A stretch of 60,773 nucleotides of DNA. It comes from Pseudoruminococcus_B sp937901805. Lineage in GTDB: Bacteria > Bacillota > Clostridia > Oscillospirales > Ruminococcaceae. The position numbers were made by a program, and so were the translations under genes. Numbering within the stretch: the first letter of the stretch is position 1; each line of letters starts with the position of its first letter. Positions 1-8,442 of the stretch are shown piece after piece. The stretch covers positions 1 to 60,773 of the forward strand of contig CAUWNS010000010.1 of NCBI GenBank assembly GCA_963560245.1. The letters run 5' to 3'. Below the pieces are notes generated by a model. It saw only the letters and a list, made by a program, of their open reading frames with translations, did no database searches and was not told the DNA's origin.

Positions 1-86
1 CATGTGCACCTAATTCAATTTTTAATGTGTCCAGAATCCTGGGTACATATCACATGCCCCTGCGTTTTTTTTGCAGCAATTTCTCT

Positions 87-2327
87 TTATTTTTTCCCGC
101 CCAGAAGAATTCTGGTGGAATTGAGAACCGCAATAATGGAAACACCAACGTCTGCAAAAACAGCCATCCACATATTGGCAAGGCCAAACACACCAAGCGC
201 AAGCACCCCAATTTTAATCACCAAAGCAAAAGCAATATTGAATTTTACAATCCGCATGGCATGTTTTGCAATTTCCACAGCACGGACAAGAGAAGAAGGT
301 TTATCCGACATCAGGACCACGTCTGCCGCTTCAATAGCGGCGTCCGTCCCAAGACCCATGGCGACGCCGACATCTGCAATGGCGAGAACCGGGGCATCGT
401 TAATCCCATCGCCTACAAACAGCGTAGCCCCGCCCTGCCCTTTAATCTCCTTAAGATGTTCCACCTTATCGGCAGGCATCAATGAGGAATAGTGTTCATC
501 CACACCACATTCTTCTGCAATTTTTGCCGCAGTTTTTTCATTGTCTCCAGTGAGCATGACAGTCTTTTCCACACCAAGCCTGCGCAGATCAGAGATAGCG
601 GAGGCAGAATCTTCCCTCAGCTGGTCGGAAACTGTTATTGTCCCAATCAGTTTTCCATCCGCCGCAACGTAAATATTGGCGTCGGTATCCTGAGCTGGAA
701 TGGAGTAACGATCCATCAGGCGTTTTGCGCCGCAGAGGACGTCCTTGCCCTCTACTGTGACGCGGATACCCATTCCTGCGATCTCCTGGTAATTTTCCGA
801 TGAAGCCCTGGAAAGATCACCAGCCTGTGCAACAATGGACTGTGCAATCGGATGATTGGAATAGGATTCCGCCGCTGCCGCAATCCGGAGAACCTGCTGC
901 TGTGTATATCCCGGTTCCGGTACGATCCGGCTGACTTTTAGCTTGCCGGTAGTCAGGGTTCCGGTCTTATCAAAAACCACATTTTTGGCATGGGAAAGGA
1001 TTTCCATGAACTTACCGCCTTTGACAAGCACGCCGTTTTTGGAAGCAGAGCCAATTCCGGCAAAAAAGGAGAGCGGGACGGAAATGACCAGGGCGCATGG
1101 ACAGGAAGCTACCAGGAACACAAGAGAACGCATGACCCAAGTCTCAAGCGGCTGGCTGAAAAGCAGGGGCGGCAAAAAGGCTACCAAGATGGCACACAGG
1201 ATAATAATCGGGGTATAGACCTTTGCAAACCGGGAAATAAAACGCTCGGTATTCCCCTTTTGCGCGGCGGACTCCTGAACCAGCTGGATAATCCGGGAGG
1301 CCGTGGATTTCTCAAAGACGTTTTCTACTGTACAAAGAACCAGGCCACTCAGATTTACCATTCCGGAGAGCAGTTTACCGCCCGACTGTACGTCAACCGG
1401 GAGGCTTTCCCCGGTAACCACGGAGGTATCGACTGTGGAATGCCCCTCATAGACCACACAGTCCACCGGGACCTTCTCGCCCGGACGAATTGCAATTTTA
1501 TCGCCGATAGTGAGCGCACGGGCATCCACTTTTTTATGGGAACCATCCGGCAGAACCAGATTGGCATCGTCCGGGCGGATTTTTGTGACGCTTTCAATCT
1601 CTCTTCTGGAACGACTGACGGCAATGTCCTCCAGGAAGTTACCGGCACGGAACAACAGCGAAACCAGCGCCGCCTCCGGATATTCTCCGATACAAAATGC
1701 AGCGACAACTGCAATCAAAACCAGGAGATTCTCATCAAAGCGCAAACGGAGAATACTTTTCAGTCCTGTCCAGTAAATCTTATAGCCGGACAACAAAGCC
1801 GCCGCCCCATAGACAACCGCCCGCAGCCACTGCTGCTCTAAGAACATCCCGATGATAAGCAGCACCGCAGAGACAATCAAAGATCCTAGCAGAAACGTAT
1901 TTTTATGGGATACCTTTTTTGTCTTATGGTTGCCGGAAACTGCATTTTCATGGGAATGGCCGCAGGGGCAGCTTTCTGTTCCATGGGAATGATGATGGTG
2001 TTCACCGGGACAGTTTTTCTCATGGGAATGACCGCATTCCCCAGTATGATGATGTCCGCAGCCGCAGGACGCTCTTTCTGCAGAAACAGGGGAAGCCCCG
2101 TCCGTCAGTGAAACAGTGATGCCGTCCTCAATCTTGTCCACCGTCTTTTGGACAATCTGCAAAAGTTCCTCTGCTTTGGATTCATCCTTTAAGGTAATGG
2201 TCAGTTCCTGCGAGACAAAATTCATCACAGCGCTCTCTACAAAGGGATAGGAGCCCATCTTCTCCTCAATTTTCATGGCGCAGTGCGAACAGGTCAGGCC
2301 CTGTAAGAGAAAACGGTATTTACTCAT
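87..2327 (-). CDS. cadA: Zn/Cd/Pb-translocating P1B-type ATPase (CadA/ZntA-like)
   Basis: Membrane pump that should export divalent soft metals at the cost of ATP. The 746-aa protein has an N-terminal heavy-metal-associated domain with Cys13 and Cys16, then a His/Cys-rich stretch (about residues 85-135), membrane helices, the TGES actuator motif, the SCPC metal-site motif in a helix, the DKTGTLT phosphorylation motif, an SNHP motif and GDGINDAP. CPC plus the His-rich tail fits Zn/Cd/Pb rather than Cu, which is a family-based inference. The ATG at 2327 was chosen because it overlaps the stop of cadC (ATGAGTAA) and begins the metal domain; a longer frame reading back through cadC is not credible. 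No clear terminator lies in bases 1-86. Confidence 0.93.
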   Translation of the reverse strand: MSKYRFLLQGLTCSHCAMKIEEKMGSYPFVESAVMNFVSQELTITLKDESKAEELLQIVQKTVDKIEDGITVSLTDGASPVSAERASCGCGHHHTGECGHSHEKNCPGEHHHHSHGTESCPCGHSHENAVSGNHKTKKVSHKNTFLLGSLIVSAVLLIIGMFLEQQWLRAVVYGAAALLSGYKIYWTGLKSILRLRFDENLLVLIAVVAAFCIGEYPEAALVSLLFRAGNFLEDIAVSRSRREIESVTKIRPDDANLVLPDGSHKKVDARALTIGDKIAIRPGEKVPVDCVVYEGHSTVDTSVVTGESLPVDVQSGGKLLSGMVNLSGLVLCTVENVFEKSTASRIIQLVQESAAQKGNTERFISRFAKVYTPIIILCAILVAFLPPLLFSQPLETWVMRSLVFLVASCPCALVISVPLSFFAGIGSASKNGVLVKGGKFMEILSHAKNVVFDKTGTLTTGKLKVSRIVPEPGYTQQQVLRIAAAAESYSNHPIAQSIVAQAGDLSRASSENYQEIAGMGIRVTVEGKDVLCGAKRLMDRYSIPAQDTDANIYVAADGKLIGTITVSDQLREDSASAISDLRRLGVEKTVMLTGDNEKTAAKIAEECGVDEHYSSLMPADKVEHLKEIKGQGGATLFVGDGINDAPVLAIADVGVAMGLGTDAAIEAADVVLMSDKPSSLVRAVEIAKHAMRIVKFNIAFALVIKIGVLALGVFGLANMWMAVFADVGVSIIAVLNSTRILLGGKK

Positions 2328-2700
2328 GTTCCAGTTCCTCCTCCATAATGTGTTCATAGCCAATCCGGATAATATCCTCAACATGGCTGTCATCCAGGGA
2401 ATAAAAAACAGATTTCTTTTCCCTGCGGGTTTTGACAAGCTTAGAAGTACGCAGCAGCCTAAGCTGATGGGAAATTGCCGACTGCCCCATGTTAAGCAGT
2501 TCTGCCAAATCACAGACACACATCTCGTGGATAGAGAGTGCATAGAGAATTTTCAACCGGGTGGAATCGGAAAACATCTTAAACAAATCGGCCAAATCCA
2601 TAGCCCTGTCATCTTCGAGCATATTCTTTGATACCTGTTCAATTATGGATTCATGCGGATCGGTAACTTCACAGACAAAATTTTTCTCTGCCATGTTCAT
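2320..2700 (-). CDS. cadC: ArsR/SmtB-family metal-sensing repressor (CadC-like)
   Basis: A 126-aa winged-helix repressor that should release its operator when it binds metal. It carries Cys10 in the N-terminal arm and Cys61 and Cys63 in the CVCDLAELL helix, matching the CadC type of thiolate sensor site. The recognition helix follows (GQSAISHQLRLLR). His106 and His117 in the C-terminal helix could form a second alpha-5 type site. It is the first gene of a two-gene unit and overlaps cadA by 8 bases, so the two are probably translationally coupled. A strong ribosome site (AAGGAG) precedes the ATG at 2700. Confidence 0.9.
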   Translation of the reverse strand: MNMAEKNFVCEVTDPHESIIEQVSKNMLEDDRAMDLADLFKMFSDSTRLKILYALSIHEMCVCDLAELLNMGQSAISHQLRLLRTSKLVKTRREKKSVFYSLDDSHVEDIIRIGYEHIMEEELEHE

Positions 2701-2724
2701 ACCTCTCGCTCCTTTATCTCAATT

Positions 2725-2746
2725 CATATGAATGATTGTTCATATG
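2725..2746. promoter_or_regulatory. Operator palindrome of the cadC-cadA operon
   Basis: CATATGAA, six bases, TTCATATG: two perfect 8-base arms just downstream of the -10 box of the cadC promoter and over the likely start of transcription. This spacing and AT-rich sequence match known ArsR/SmtB operators, so CadC is the natural ligand (inference). Confidence 0.75.
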
Positions 2747-2754
2747 TTAATATC

Positions 2755-2783
2755 ATAATACGTCTATGCTTTGAAAATGTCAA
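2755..2783 (-). promoter_or_regulatory. Sigma-A promoter of cadC-cadA
   Basis: Reading the minus strand, TTGACA (2783-2778), 17 bases, TATTAT (2760-2755). The palindromic operator follows directly. Confidence 0.8.
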
Positions 2784-3015
2784 TCCCTTTTCCTGTATAT
2801 TTTAAAATTTTTTTGTTTTCTTTTATTCATGAATATTCTGATAGTATCCCTCTGAACCCCCTTTCTCCGCCAAGATCAGACAACTGCTTTTCTCAAATCA
2901 AGTACATACCCCTCACATTTCCTGTAAAGATAACCAAAAACACAGGAGAGAAATGTATCAAAATACCGCTAGTGCATAAAAATTAGATTTAAATGAATAT
3001 TTTTTCATTTTCTTC
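2784..3015. other. Intergenic stretch between cadC and the ABC transporter
   Basis: AT-rich DNA between two divergent promoters. No ORF with a ribosome site was found. A 6-base inverted repeat (AAATGA at 2991-2996, TCATTT at 3005-3010) sits next to the -35 box of the transporter promoter and could be a regulator site, but it is short. Confidence 0.4.
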
Positions 3016-3043
3016 TTGATTTCCTGATAAGACTGTGTATAAT
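3016..3043 (+). promoter_or_regulatory. Sigma-A promoter of the amino acid ABC transporter
   Basis: TTGATT (3016-3021), 16 bases, TATAAT (3038-3043), about 45 bases before the ATG of the binding protein. Confidence 0.7.
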
Positions 3044-3087
3044 ATTGTTTGTACCTAAAATCAACAAACTTAAAGGGGAACAGACAT

Positions 3088-3909
3088 ATGAAAAAGTTAG
3101 CAATTTTGCTTGCAGCGGTCATGACCATGGCTTTGGCTCTGACCGGGTGCGGCTCCGATTCCAACAACAGTTCTTCCGCTGCATCCGCTGGTTCTTCGGC
3201 TTCCGGAACCTCTTCCGCTACGCCGACCATTGATGCAATTAAGGAAAAAGGCAAACTGGTCATGCTGACCGAAGCCACCTTCGCACCGTTTGAATACATC
3301 GAGAACGGCGAAGTCGTCGGTGCAGATGTGGATATTGCCAAAGAGTTCGCGAAAGACCTCGGCGTAGAGCTGGAAGTCGTCGACATGAACTTCGACCTCC
3401 TGATTGATTCTGTCAATGCCGGCAAGGGCGATTTTGCCGCGGCTGGAATGACAGTCGATCCGGATCGTTCCAAACAGGTCGATTTCACCACCAAATATGT
3501 AAAATCCGCACAGCATGTCATCATCAAAAAGGGCAGCGGAATTACCGCGGATAATCTGGATGGACTTGTCATTGCCGTACAGGAATCCACTTCCGGCGAT
3601 TTCTATGCAACGGATGAAATCAATGCAAAAGAAGTCCTCCGTTTTAAAAGCGCCGTTGAAGCCGGCACCGCACTGAAAAGCGGGAAATGCGACGCTGTCA
3701 TTATTGACGAGCTCCCGGCAAAGGCAATCGCCGATAAGAGCAACGGCGAACTGGAAGTCCTGGAAGACAAGCTGACCGACGAAGAGTATGCCATCGCCTG
3801 CAAAAAAGGCAACACCGATTTGGTCGAAGCATTCAACAAAACTCTGGAAAGACTGATGAATGAAGGCAAAATCGATGAGTTCGTCCAAAACCATATGGTC
3901 GTAGAATAA
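3088..3909 (+). CDS. Polar amino acid ABC transporter, substrate-binding lipoprotein
   Basis: A 273-aa family 3 solute-binding protein. It starts with a lipoprotein signal (charged MKK, hydrophobic core, LTGC lipobox with Cys21) and a Ser/Ala-rich linker to about residue 48, so it should be anchored to the outer face of the membrane. The fold signature FAPFEYIENGEVVGADVDI and the later GDFAAAGMTVDPDRS motif are typical of polar amino acid binders; the exact substrate cannot be read from sequence. The ATG at 3088 follows AAAGGGG and gives a proper signal peptide; an upstream in-frame ATG at 3049 would spoil it. Permease and ATPase genes follow. Confidence 0.92.
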   Translation: MKKLAILLAAVMTMALALTGCGSDSNNSSSAASAGSSASGTSSATPTIDAIKEKGKLVMLTEATFAPFEYIENGEVVGADVDIAKEFAKDLGVELEVVDMNFDLLIDSVNAGKGDFAAAGMTVDPDRSKQVDFTTKYVKSAQHVIIKKGSGITADNLDGLVIAVQESTSGDFYATDEINAKEVLRFKSAVEAGTALKSGKCDAVIIDELPAKAIADKSNGELEVLEDKLTDEEYAIACKKGNTDLVEAFNKTLERLMNEGKIDEFVQNHMVVE

Positions 3910-3943
3910 GCCGATTACGGCAAAGATAGGGTTCTTACAGCAC

Positions 3944-3986
3944 ATCAGCAGGCGTACCTTACGCCTGCTGATAGCCTTATTTTTTC
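3944..3986 (+). terminator. Intrinsic terminator between binding protein and permease
   Basis: Perfect 12-base arms (ATCAGCAGGCGT and ACGCCTGCTGAT), 5-base loop, then a short T-rich tract. It lies inside the transporter operon and probably lets most transcripts stop after the binding protein, giving the excess of binding protein usual for such systems. Confidence 0.7.
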
Positions 3987-4018
3987 AAAACAGCCAATGC
4001 TGAAAAAGGGAGGATTTT

Positions 4019-4717
4019 ATGGGCAACTTTTTCCAGGGAATCTGGGATTCCATTTACACTGCGGTGATTGCAGACAACCGCTGGCAAATGTACCTTGAGG
4101 GATTGGGCAACACCTTAATCATCGCCCTGTGTGCAACTGTCATCGGCATCCTGATTGGTTTGATCATTGCTGTGATCAAATACTACGCAAAAGATAACAA
4201 AAAGCTCTGGATTTTGGATAAAATCTGCGACCTTTATCTGACTGTCATTCGTGGAACCCCGGTTGTCGTCCAGCTTTTGATCCTGTACACGGCAGTGTTT
4301 ACCACACTGACAGACGGGCTGCTGGTCGCAGTGGTCGGATTTGGTATTAACTCCGGCGCCTATGTCGCGGAAATTATCCGTTCCGGTATCATGTCCATTG
4401 ACAAAGGGCAATCCGAGGCCGGGCGCTCCCTCGGATTGAGCAACACCCAGACCATGCGGATGATTATCCTTCCCCAAGCATTTAAAAACATCCTGCCCGC
4501 CCTGTTCAATGAATTTATCGCCCTGCTCAAAGAGACCTCCGTTGCCGGTATGATCGCCGTACGGGATTTGACCAAGGCAGCTGATGGGATTAAAGGCAGA
4601 ATTTTTGAACCGACCCCACTGTTTATCGCCGCCATCATCTACCTAATCCTGGTAATCGGAATGACCGCTGTACAGCGGGCTATTGAAAGGAGGCTTTCTG
4701 CAAGTGATCGTCACTAA
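4019..4717 (+). CDS. Polar amino acid ABC transporter, permease
   Basis: A 232-aa HisM/GlnP-type inner membrane permease. It has several hydrophobic helices and the cytoplasmic EAA loop (SEAGRSLGLSNTQTMRMI) that docks on the ATPase, followed by ILPQAFKNILPAL, both hallmarks of the family. It would work as a homodimer, since only one permease gene is present. A GGGAGG ribosome site precedes the ATG. Its last 14 bases overlap the ATPase gene. Confidence 0.93.
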   Translation: MGNFFQGIWDSIYTAVIADNRWQMYLEGLGNTLIIALCATVIGILIGLIIAVIKYYAKDNKKLWILDKICDLYLTVIRGTPVVVQLLILYTAVFTTLTDGLLVAVVGFGINSGAYVAEIIRSGIMSIDKGQSEAGRSLGLSNTQTMRMIILPQAFKNILPALFNEFIALLKETSVAGMIAVRDLTKAADGIKGRIFEPTPLFIAAIIYLILVIGMTAVQRAIERRLSASDRH

Positions 4718-5426
4718 GAACCTGAAAAAAGCATTCCATGACAAACTCATCCTCAAGGGGATTGACCAGCATATTGAAAAAGGGGAAAAAGTGGTCATTG
4801 TCGGGCCGTCCGGTTCCGGAAAATCCACCTTCCTGCGCTGTCTCAACCTGTTGGAGCACCCAACAGAAGGAAAGATTATCTTTGAAGGCACGGATCTGAT
4901 GTCCAAAGGCTGCGATATTAATAAAATCCGCCAGAAAATGGGAATGGTATTTCAGCAGTTCAACCTTTTCCCTCACCTGACTGTACAGCAAAACATCACG
5001 CTCGCTCCAGTCAAACTGGGTATCATGGGGCAAAAAGAAGCCGATGAAAATGCAATGCGCCTGCTTGCACGGATCGGCCTGGCAGAAAAGGCGTCCGCCT
5101 ATCCAAACAGCCTGTCCGGAGGACAAAAACAGAGGATCGCCATTGTCCGCGCGCTTGCCATGAACCCGGACGTCATGCTCTTTGACGAGCCGACCTCCGC
5201 GCTCGATCCGGAAATGGTCGGCGAAGTTTTGGAACTGATGAAAGAACTTGCCGAAGAGGGTATGACTATGGTGGTTGTCACACATGAAATGGCCTTTGCC
5301 AGAGAGGTTGCCACCCGTGTCCTGTTTATGGATGAAGGACAGATTATGGAGGAAGCTCCTCCAAAGGAGTTTTTCGAAAACCCCAAAAATCCCAGATTAA
5401 AAGATTTTTTGGCAAAAGTTCTCTGA
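4704..5426 (+). CDS. Polar amino acid ABC transporter, ATP-binding subunit (GlnQ-like)
   Basis: A 240-aa ABC ATPase that powers the upstream permease. Walker A is GPSGSGKS at residues 34-41, the Q-loop is in MVFQQFNLFPHLT, the signature is LSGGQKQR, Walker B is VMLFDEPTSALD and the switch His is in VVTHEM. The GTG at 4704 was chosen because AAAGGAGG lies about ten bases upstream and the family normally begins MI-(x)n-NLxKxF; an in-frame TTG at 4683 overlaps that ribosome site and is less likely. The start lies inside the permease gene, suggesting translational coupling. Confidence 0.93.
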   Translation: MIVTKNLKKAFHDKLILKGIDQHIEKGEKVVIVGPSGSGKSTFLRCLNLLEHPTEGKIIFEGTDLMSKGCDINKIRQKMGMVFQQFNLFPHLTVQQNITLAPVKLGIMGQKEADENAMRLLARIGLAEKASAYPNSLSGGQKQRIAIVRALAMNPDVMLFDEPTSALDPEMVGEVLELMKELAEEGMTMVVVTHEMAFAREVATRVLFMDEGQIMEEAPPKEFFENPKNPRLKDFLAKVL

Positions 5427-5433
5427 ATTCCCG

Positions 5434-5475
5434 GCACACACAGCCAAGAACAGCTGTGTGTGCTTTTTATTTTTT
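5434..5475 (+). terminator. Intrinsic terminator of the ABC transporter operon
   Basis: Perfect 11-base arms (GCACACACAGC and GCTGTGTGTGC) around an 8-base loop, followed by a run of T. It begins 8 bases after the ATPase stop codon. Confidence 0.88.
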
Positions 5476-5557
5476 CCAGAGAGAATAAATTCACTCGATC
5501 ATCACAAATTCATGGTATGATATCACTATATATGGATGGGAAGAAGGAGCGAACGAT

Positions 5558-6229
5558 ATGTACCATATTTTAGTAGTGGATGACGAACAGAAAATCCGCG
5601 CAGTCATCCGAAAATATGCGGAATTTGAAGGATATCAGGTAACGGAAGCGGAAGACGGCATGCAGGCTATAGAGCTGTGCAAGCAGAAAGATTTCGATAT
5701 TATTATTTTGGACGTGATGATGCCGGAACTGGACGGCTTTTCAGCTTGCCGGGAAATCCATAAATTAAAGGATATTCCCGTGTTGATGCTCTCCGCACGC
5801 GGGGAGGAATACGACCGAATCCATGGCTTTGAAATCGGCGTGGACGACTATGTGGTCAAACCTTTTTCTCCTAAAGAGCTGATGATGCGGGTAAAGGTAA
5901 TCATCTCCCGGCACCAAAATATTCCCGGACAAAAACATGAAATTTTTGAACGCGACGGGCTGTGTGTGGATTTTACCAGCCGGATTGTCACTGTAGATGG
6001 AAAGACAGCCGATATGTCTCCAAAAGAATACGATCTGCTGTTTTATATGGTGAAAAACCGTGGAATTGCCCTGACCAGGGAAAAGCTGATCCACGATGTA
6101 TGGGGATATGATTTTTATGGGGACGACCGGACGTTGGATACTCACATCAAGCTGCTGCGTTCCCGTCTTGGTCACTATCGTTCTTTCATTGTAACGCTGC
6201 GGGGAGTGGGGTATCGTTTTGAATCATAG
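5558..6229 (+). CDS. OmpR/PhoB-family response regulator
   Basis: A 223-aa two-component regulator. The receiver domain has the acidic pair Asp8-Asp9, the phospho-acceptor Asp52 (LDVMMPELDG) and the switch Lys101 (VVKPFSPKE). The C-terminal winged helix ends with DDRTLDTHIKLLRSRLG, the OmpR DNA-contact helix. It should be phosphorylated by the kinase encoded immediately downstream, which starts 19 bases after this stop. Targets are not evident; the neighbouring ABC transporter is separated by a terminator. The gene ends in TAG, showing that TAG is a normal stop codon here. Confidence 0.93.
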   Translation: MYHILVVDDEQKIRAVIRKYAEFEGYQVTEAEDGMQAIELCKQKDFDIIILDVMMPELDGFSACREIHKLKDIPVLMLSARGEEYDRIHGFEIGVDDYVVKPFSPKELMMRVKVIISRHQNIPGQKHEIFERDGLCVDFTSRIVTVDGKTADMSPKEYDLLFYMVKNRGIALTREKLIHDVWGYDFYGDDRTLDTHIKLLRSRLGHYRSFIVTLRGVGYRFES

Positions 6230-6248
6230 GAAAAGGGGAAATTCCCAA

Positions 6249-7679
6249 ATGGGGATTAAATGGAAGGTATTTTGCTATCTTGCTGTTTTTATTCTGATCA
6301 CTTTGGCCCTTCTGTGGACTTTCCAGATTGCTCTTTTAGATGATTTTTACCGTGCTATCAAAACAAATACGATCAAATCCACGGCTCAGACAGTGGAAAA
6401 GTATCTTCTGGATGAAAATTCTCAGGAATCCATAGAGGCGCTTGCAACAAAAAAAGATATTTTTATCCGGGTAATCAATTCCGATGGAACAGATCGGTTT
6501 GTCCTTTCAGATGGACCTGGGAAAAACCTGAAAAAACTTTCCCCTGAGATGATCGCAGAGTTAAAACAGCAAACAATTGAAAATGACGGCCCGCTGTTAC
6601 AAATACGCGGCTCACAAAAACGGGGAAAAGACAACCACTCTCTGGGTGCTGTTCCATCAAAACCGAAAGGAAAAATGAACCCGTCTATCCTGTATACGAA
6701 CACACTCCAATTGACGGATGGAAACGAAGTCTTCCTTTTGATTGGCACCATGATTTCTCCGGTCGATGCAACCGTGGAAACCCTGCGCACACAGCTTGTG
6801 TGTATTACCATTATTATGGTATTATTCTGTGCCCTTCTGGCTATTTTGATGTCTCGCTATATTTCAAAACCCATTGAAAAAATCAACTATTCTGCTAAAG
6901 AACTGGCCCATGGAAATTATCAGGCTCATTTTGAACAGGATGGTTACCGGGAAGTTGCGGAACTCGGCGCCACGCTTAACTATGCGGCCAAAGAACTTTC
7001 CAAAGTAGAAACCCTGCGCCGGGAACTGATTGCCAATGTCTCCCACGATCTGCGCACCCCATTGACCATGATCACCGCATATTCAGAGATTATACGGGAT
7101 TTGCCGGGAGAAAATACACCGGAAAATGTTCAGGTAATCATCGATGAGGCAACCCGTCTGACTGCCTTGGTCAATGACATGCTGGATTTATCCAAAATTC
7201 AGGCTGGAAGCGATAGTCTTTCCATGGAAGAATTCAATCTGACGGAGAGCATCAATACAATTCTGATGCGCTATACAAAGTTGATAGAAAACGACGGATA
7301 CCATATCGATTTCGACTATGACGAGGATGTCTTCGTGGAAGCAGACGAGATGAAAATGTCCCAGGTTATTTATAATCTCATCAATAATGCCATCAATTAT
7401 ACCGGGACAGATAAACGCGTCCTGATCCAGCAAACTGTAGAAAATGGATTTGTCACGATCTCCGTTGCAGACACGGGAAACGGGATTGTAAAGGAAGACC
7501 TGACCTATATCTGGGATCGCTACTATAAGGTGGACAAATCTCATAAGCGTTCTGCGGTAGGAACCGGTCTCGGTCTTTCCATTGTCAAGGGGATTCTGGA
7601 GATGCACCATGCCGAATACGGCGTGAACAGCGAACCCGGAAAAGGCAGTATCTTTTATTTTACCCTTCCATGTAAATAA
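6249..7679 (+). CDS. Membrane sensor histidine kinase
   Basis: A 476-aa kinase partner of the upstream regulator. One membrane helix lies near residues 8-30, an extracytoplasmic sensor region follows to about 180, then a second helix (about 183-203), a HAMP linker, the HisKA box with phospho-acceptor His near residue 266 (NVSHDLRTPLTMI) and the ATPase domain with N box (NLINNAINYT), DTGNGI and GTGLGLSIVKG. The sensor region resembles no domain I can name. The ATG at 6249 has AAAAGGGGA upstream; a TTG at 6219 inside the regulator gene is the alternative. Confidence 0.9.
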   Translation: MGIKWKVFCYLAVFILITLALLWTFQIALLDDFYRAIKTNTIKSTAQTVEKYLLDENSQESIEALATKKDIFIRVINSDGTDRFVLSDGPGKNLKKLSPEMIAELKQQTIENDGPLLQIRGSQKRGKDNHSLGAVPSKPKGKMNPSILYTNTLQLTDGNEVFLLIGTMISPVDATVETLRTQLVCITIIMVLFCALLAILMSRYISKPIEKINYSAKELAHGNYQAHFEQDGYREVAELGATLNYAAKELSKVETLRRELIANVSHDLRTPLTMITAYSEIIRDLPGENTPENVQVIIDEATRLTALVNDMLDLSKIQAGSDSLSMEEFNLTESINTILMRYTKLIENDGYHIDFDYDEDVFVEADEMKMSQVIYNLINNAINYTGTDKRVLIQQTVENGFVTISVADTGNGIVKEDLTYIWDRYYKVDKSHKRSAVGTGLGLSIVKGILEMHHAEYGVNSEPGKGSIFYFTLPCK

Positions 7680-7733
7680 AGAAATCCATAAAAAGAGCGG
7701 GAAAATTTTCCCGCTCTTTTTATGGATTTCTTT
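7678..7733. terminator. Bidirectional terminator: perfect 56-bp palindrome
   Basis: Both 28-base arms match perfectly with no spacer base in the dyad. The GC core (GAGCGGG) is flanked by A and T runs, so it works as an intrinsic terminator for both the histidine kinase (plus) and the phosphatase gene (minus) that converge here. Confidence 0.9.
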
Positions 7734-7749
7734 CTGAGTTTCTGAAGTT

Positions 7750-8328
7750 CTATTTGGAGAGGCCTTTCTCCACAACCAGCAGTTCCTCCCTGCCTGCCAC
7801 CCGGAAGTTGTCAAAATCCAACCGGATGATATAGGGCGTCCAGCGCATAATCCTGAGAAAATCCGTGCACTGGTAGGAGGGATCAAAGAAATTGAGCATA
7901 ACCGCCAGCGCCGTCCCATGCGTGCCAATGACAAGGCTTTGATCCTTTCTCTTTACCAATAATTCCATCAACGCCTCAAGATTGCGCTGCTGCACCTGAT
8001 TGAGGGATTCTCCTCCCGGTTCATGGAAGTCAAAATCCTCCCAGCGTTTTTCGATCATCCCCGGAACGAGCCCGTCTTTTCCATTTTCCCGCTCACGGAA
8101 CCGTTCCTCCATCTGTATAGGAAGGCCGCGATCCAGCGCCGCCTGGCGGATGGTATCCACGCTTCTCTGATAAGGGCTGGAATAAAAAGCGTCAATCGGC
8201 ACTTTGCGCAGCACCTCAGTGACGGAAAGGGTATCCCCCCATCCTTCCTTGGTCAGTGGGCGGGTGCGATCCTCCCCTTTCCAGTCTGCATCCGACTGTG
8301 CATGGCGAACAAAATACACTCTGGTCAT
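7750..8328 (-). CDS. Histidine phosphatase family protein (phosphoglycerate mutase-like)
   Basis: A 192-aa member of the phosphoglycerate mutase/acid phosphatase superfamily. The catalytic RHA motif is at residues 8-10 (FVRHAQSD), a second Arg lies in SSPYQRSVDTI, the acidic partner is in RFRERENG and the second catalytic His is in VIGTHGTAL. These residues show a phosphatase or mutase fold but not a substrate. The ATG at 8328 is preceded by GAGGAGG; a longer frame upstream lacks family features. It is the last gene of the minus-strand run that starts with murD. Confidence 0.88.
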   Translation of the reverse strand: MTRVYFVRHAQSDADWKGEDRTRPLTKEGWGDTLSVTEVLRKVPIDAFYSSPYQRSVDTIRQAALDRGLPIQMEERFRERENGKDGLVPGMIEKRWEDFDFHEPGGESLNQVQQRNLEALMELLVKRKDQSLVIGTHGTALAVMLNFFDPSYQCTDFLRIMRWTPYIIRLDFDNFRVAGREELLVVEKGLSK

Positions 8329-8442
8329 ATGAAAAAGCCTCCTCTGGGTTTCTCTTATAATAATGAACTGTCTGCCGTCCAGAAGATGCGGACAGCAACC
8401 CCGGAAACCTTTTGGGCGTGGGGGCATCCGGATCACGCAGGC

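Noticed and set aside
990..1841. Long plus-strand frame opposite cadA
   Set aside because: It is the complement of a clearly coding gene and has no ribosome site or recognisable domain.
2328..2543. Longer N-terminus for CadA reading back through cadC
   Set aside because: The extra residues do not look like the family, lie antisense-free but out of frame inside cadC, and the ATG at 2327 begins the metal domain exactly.
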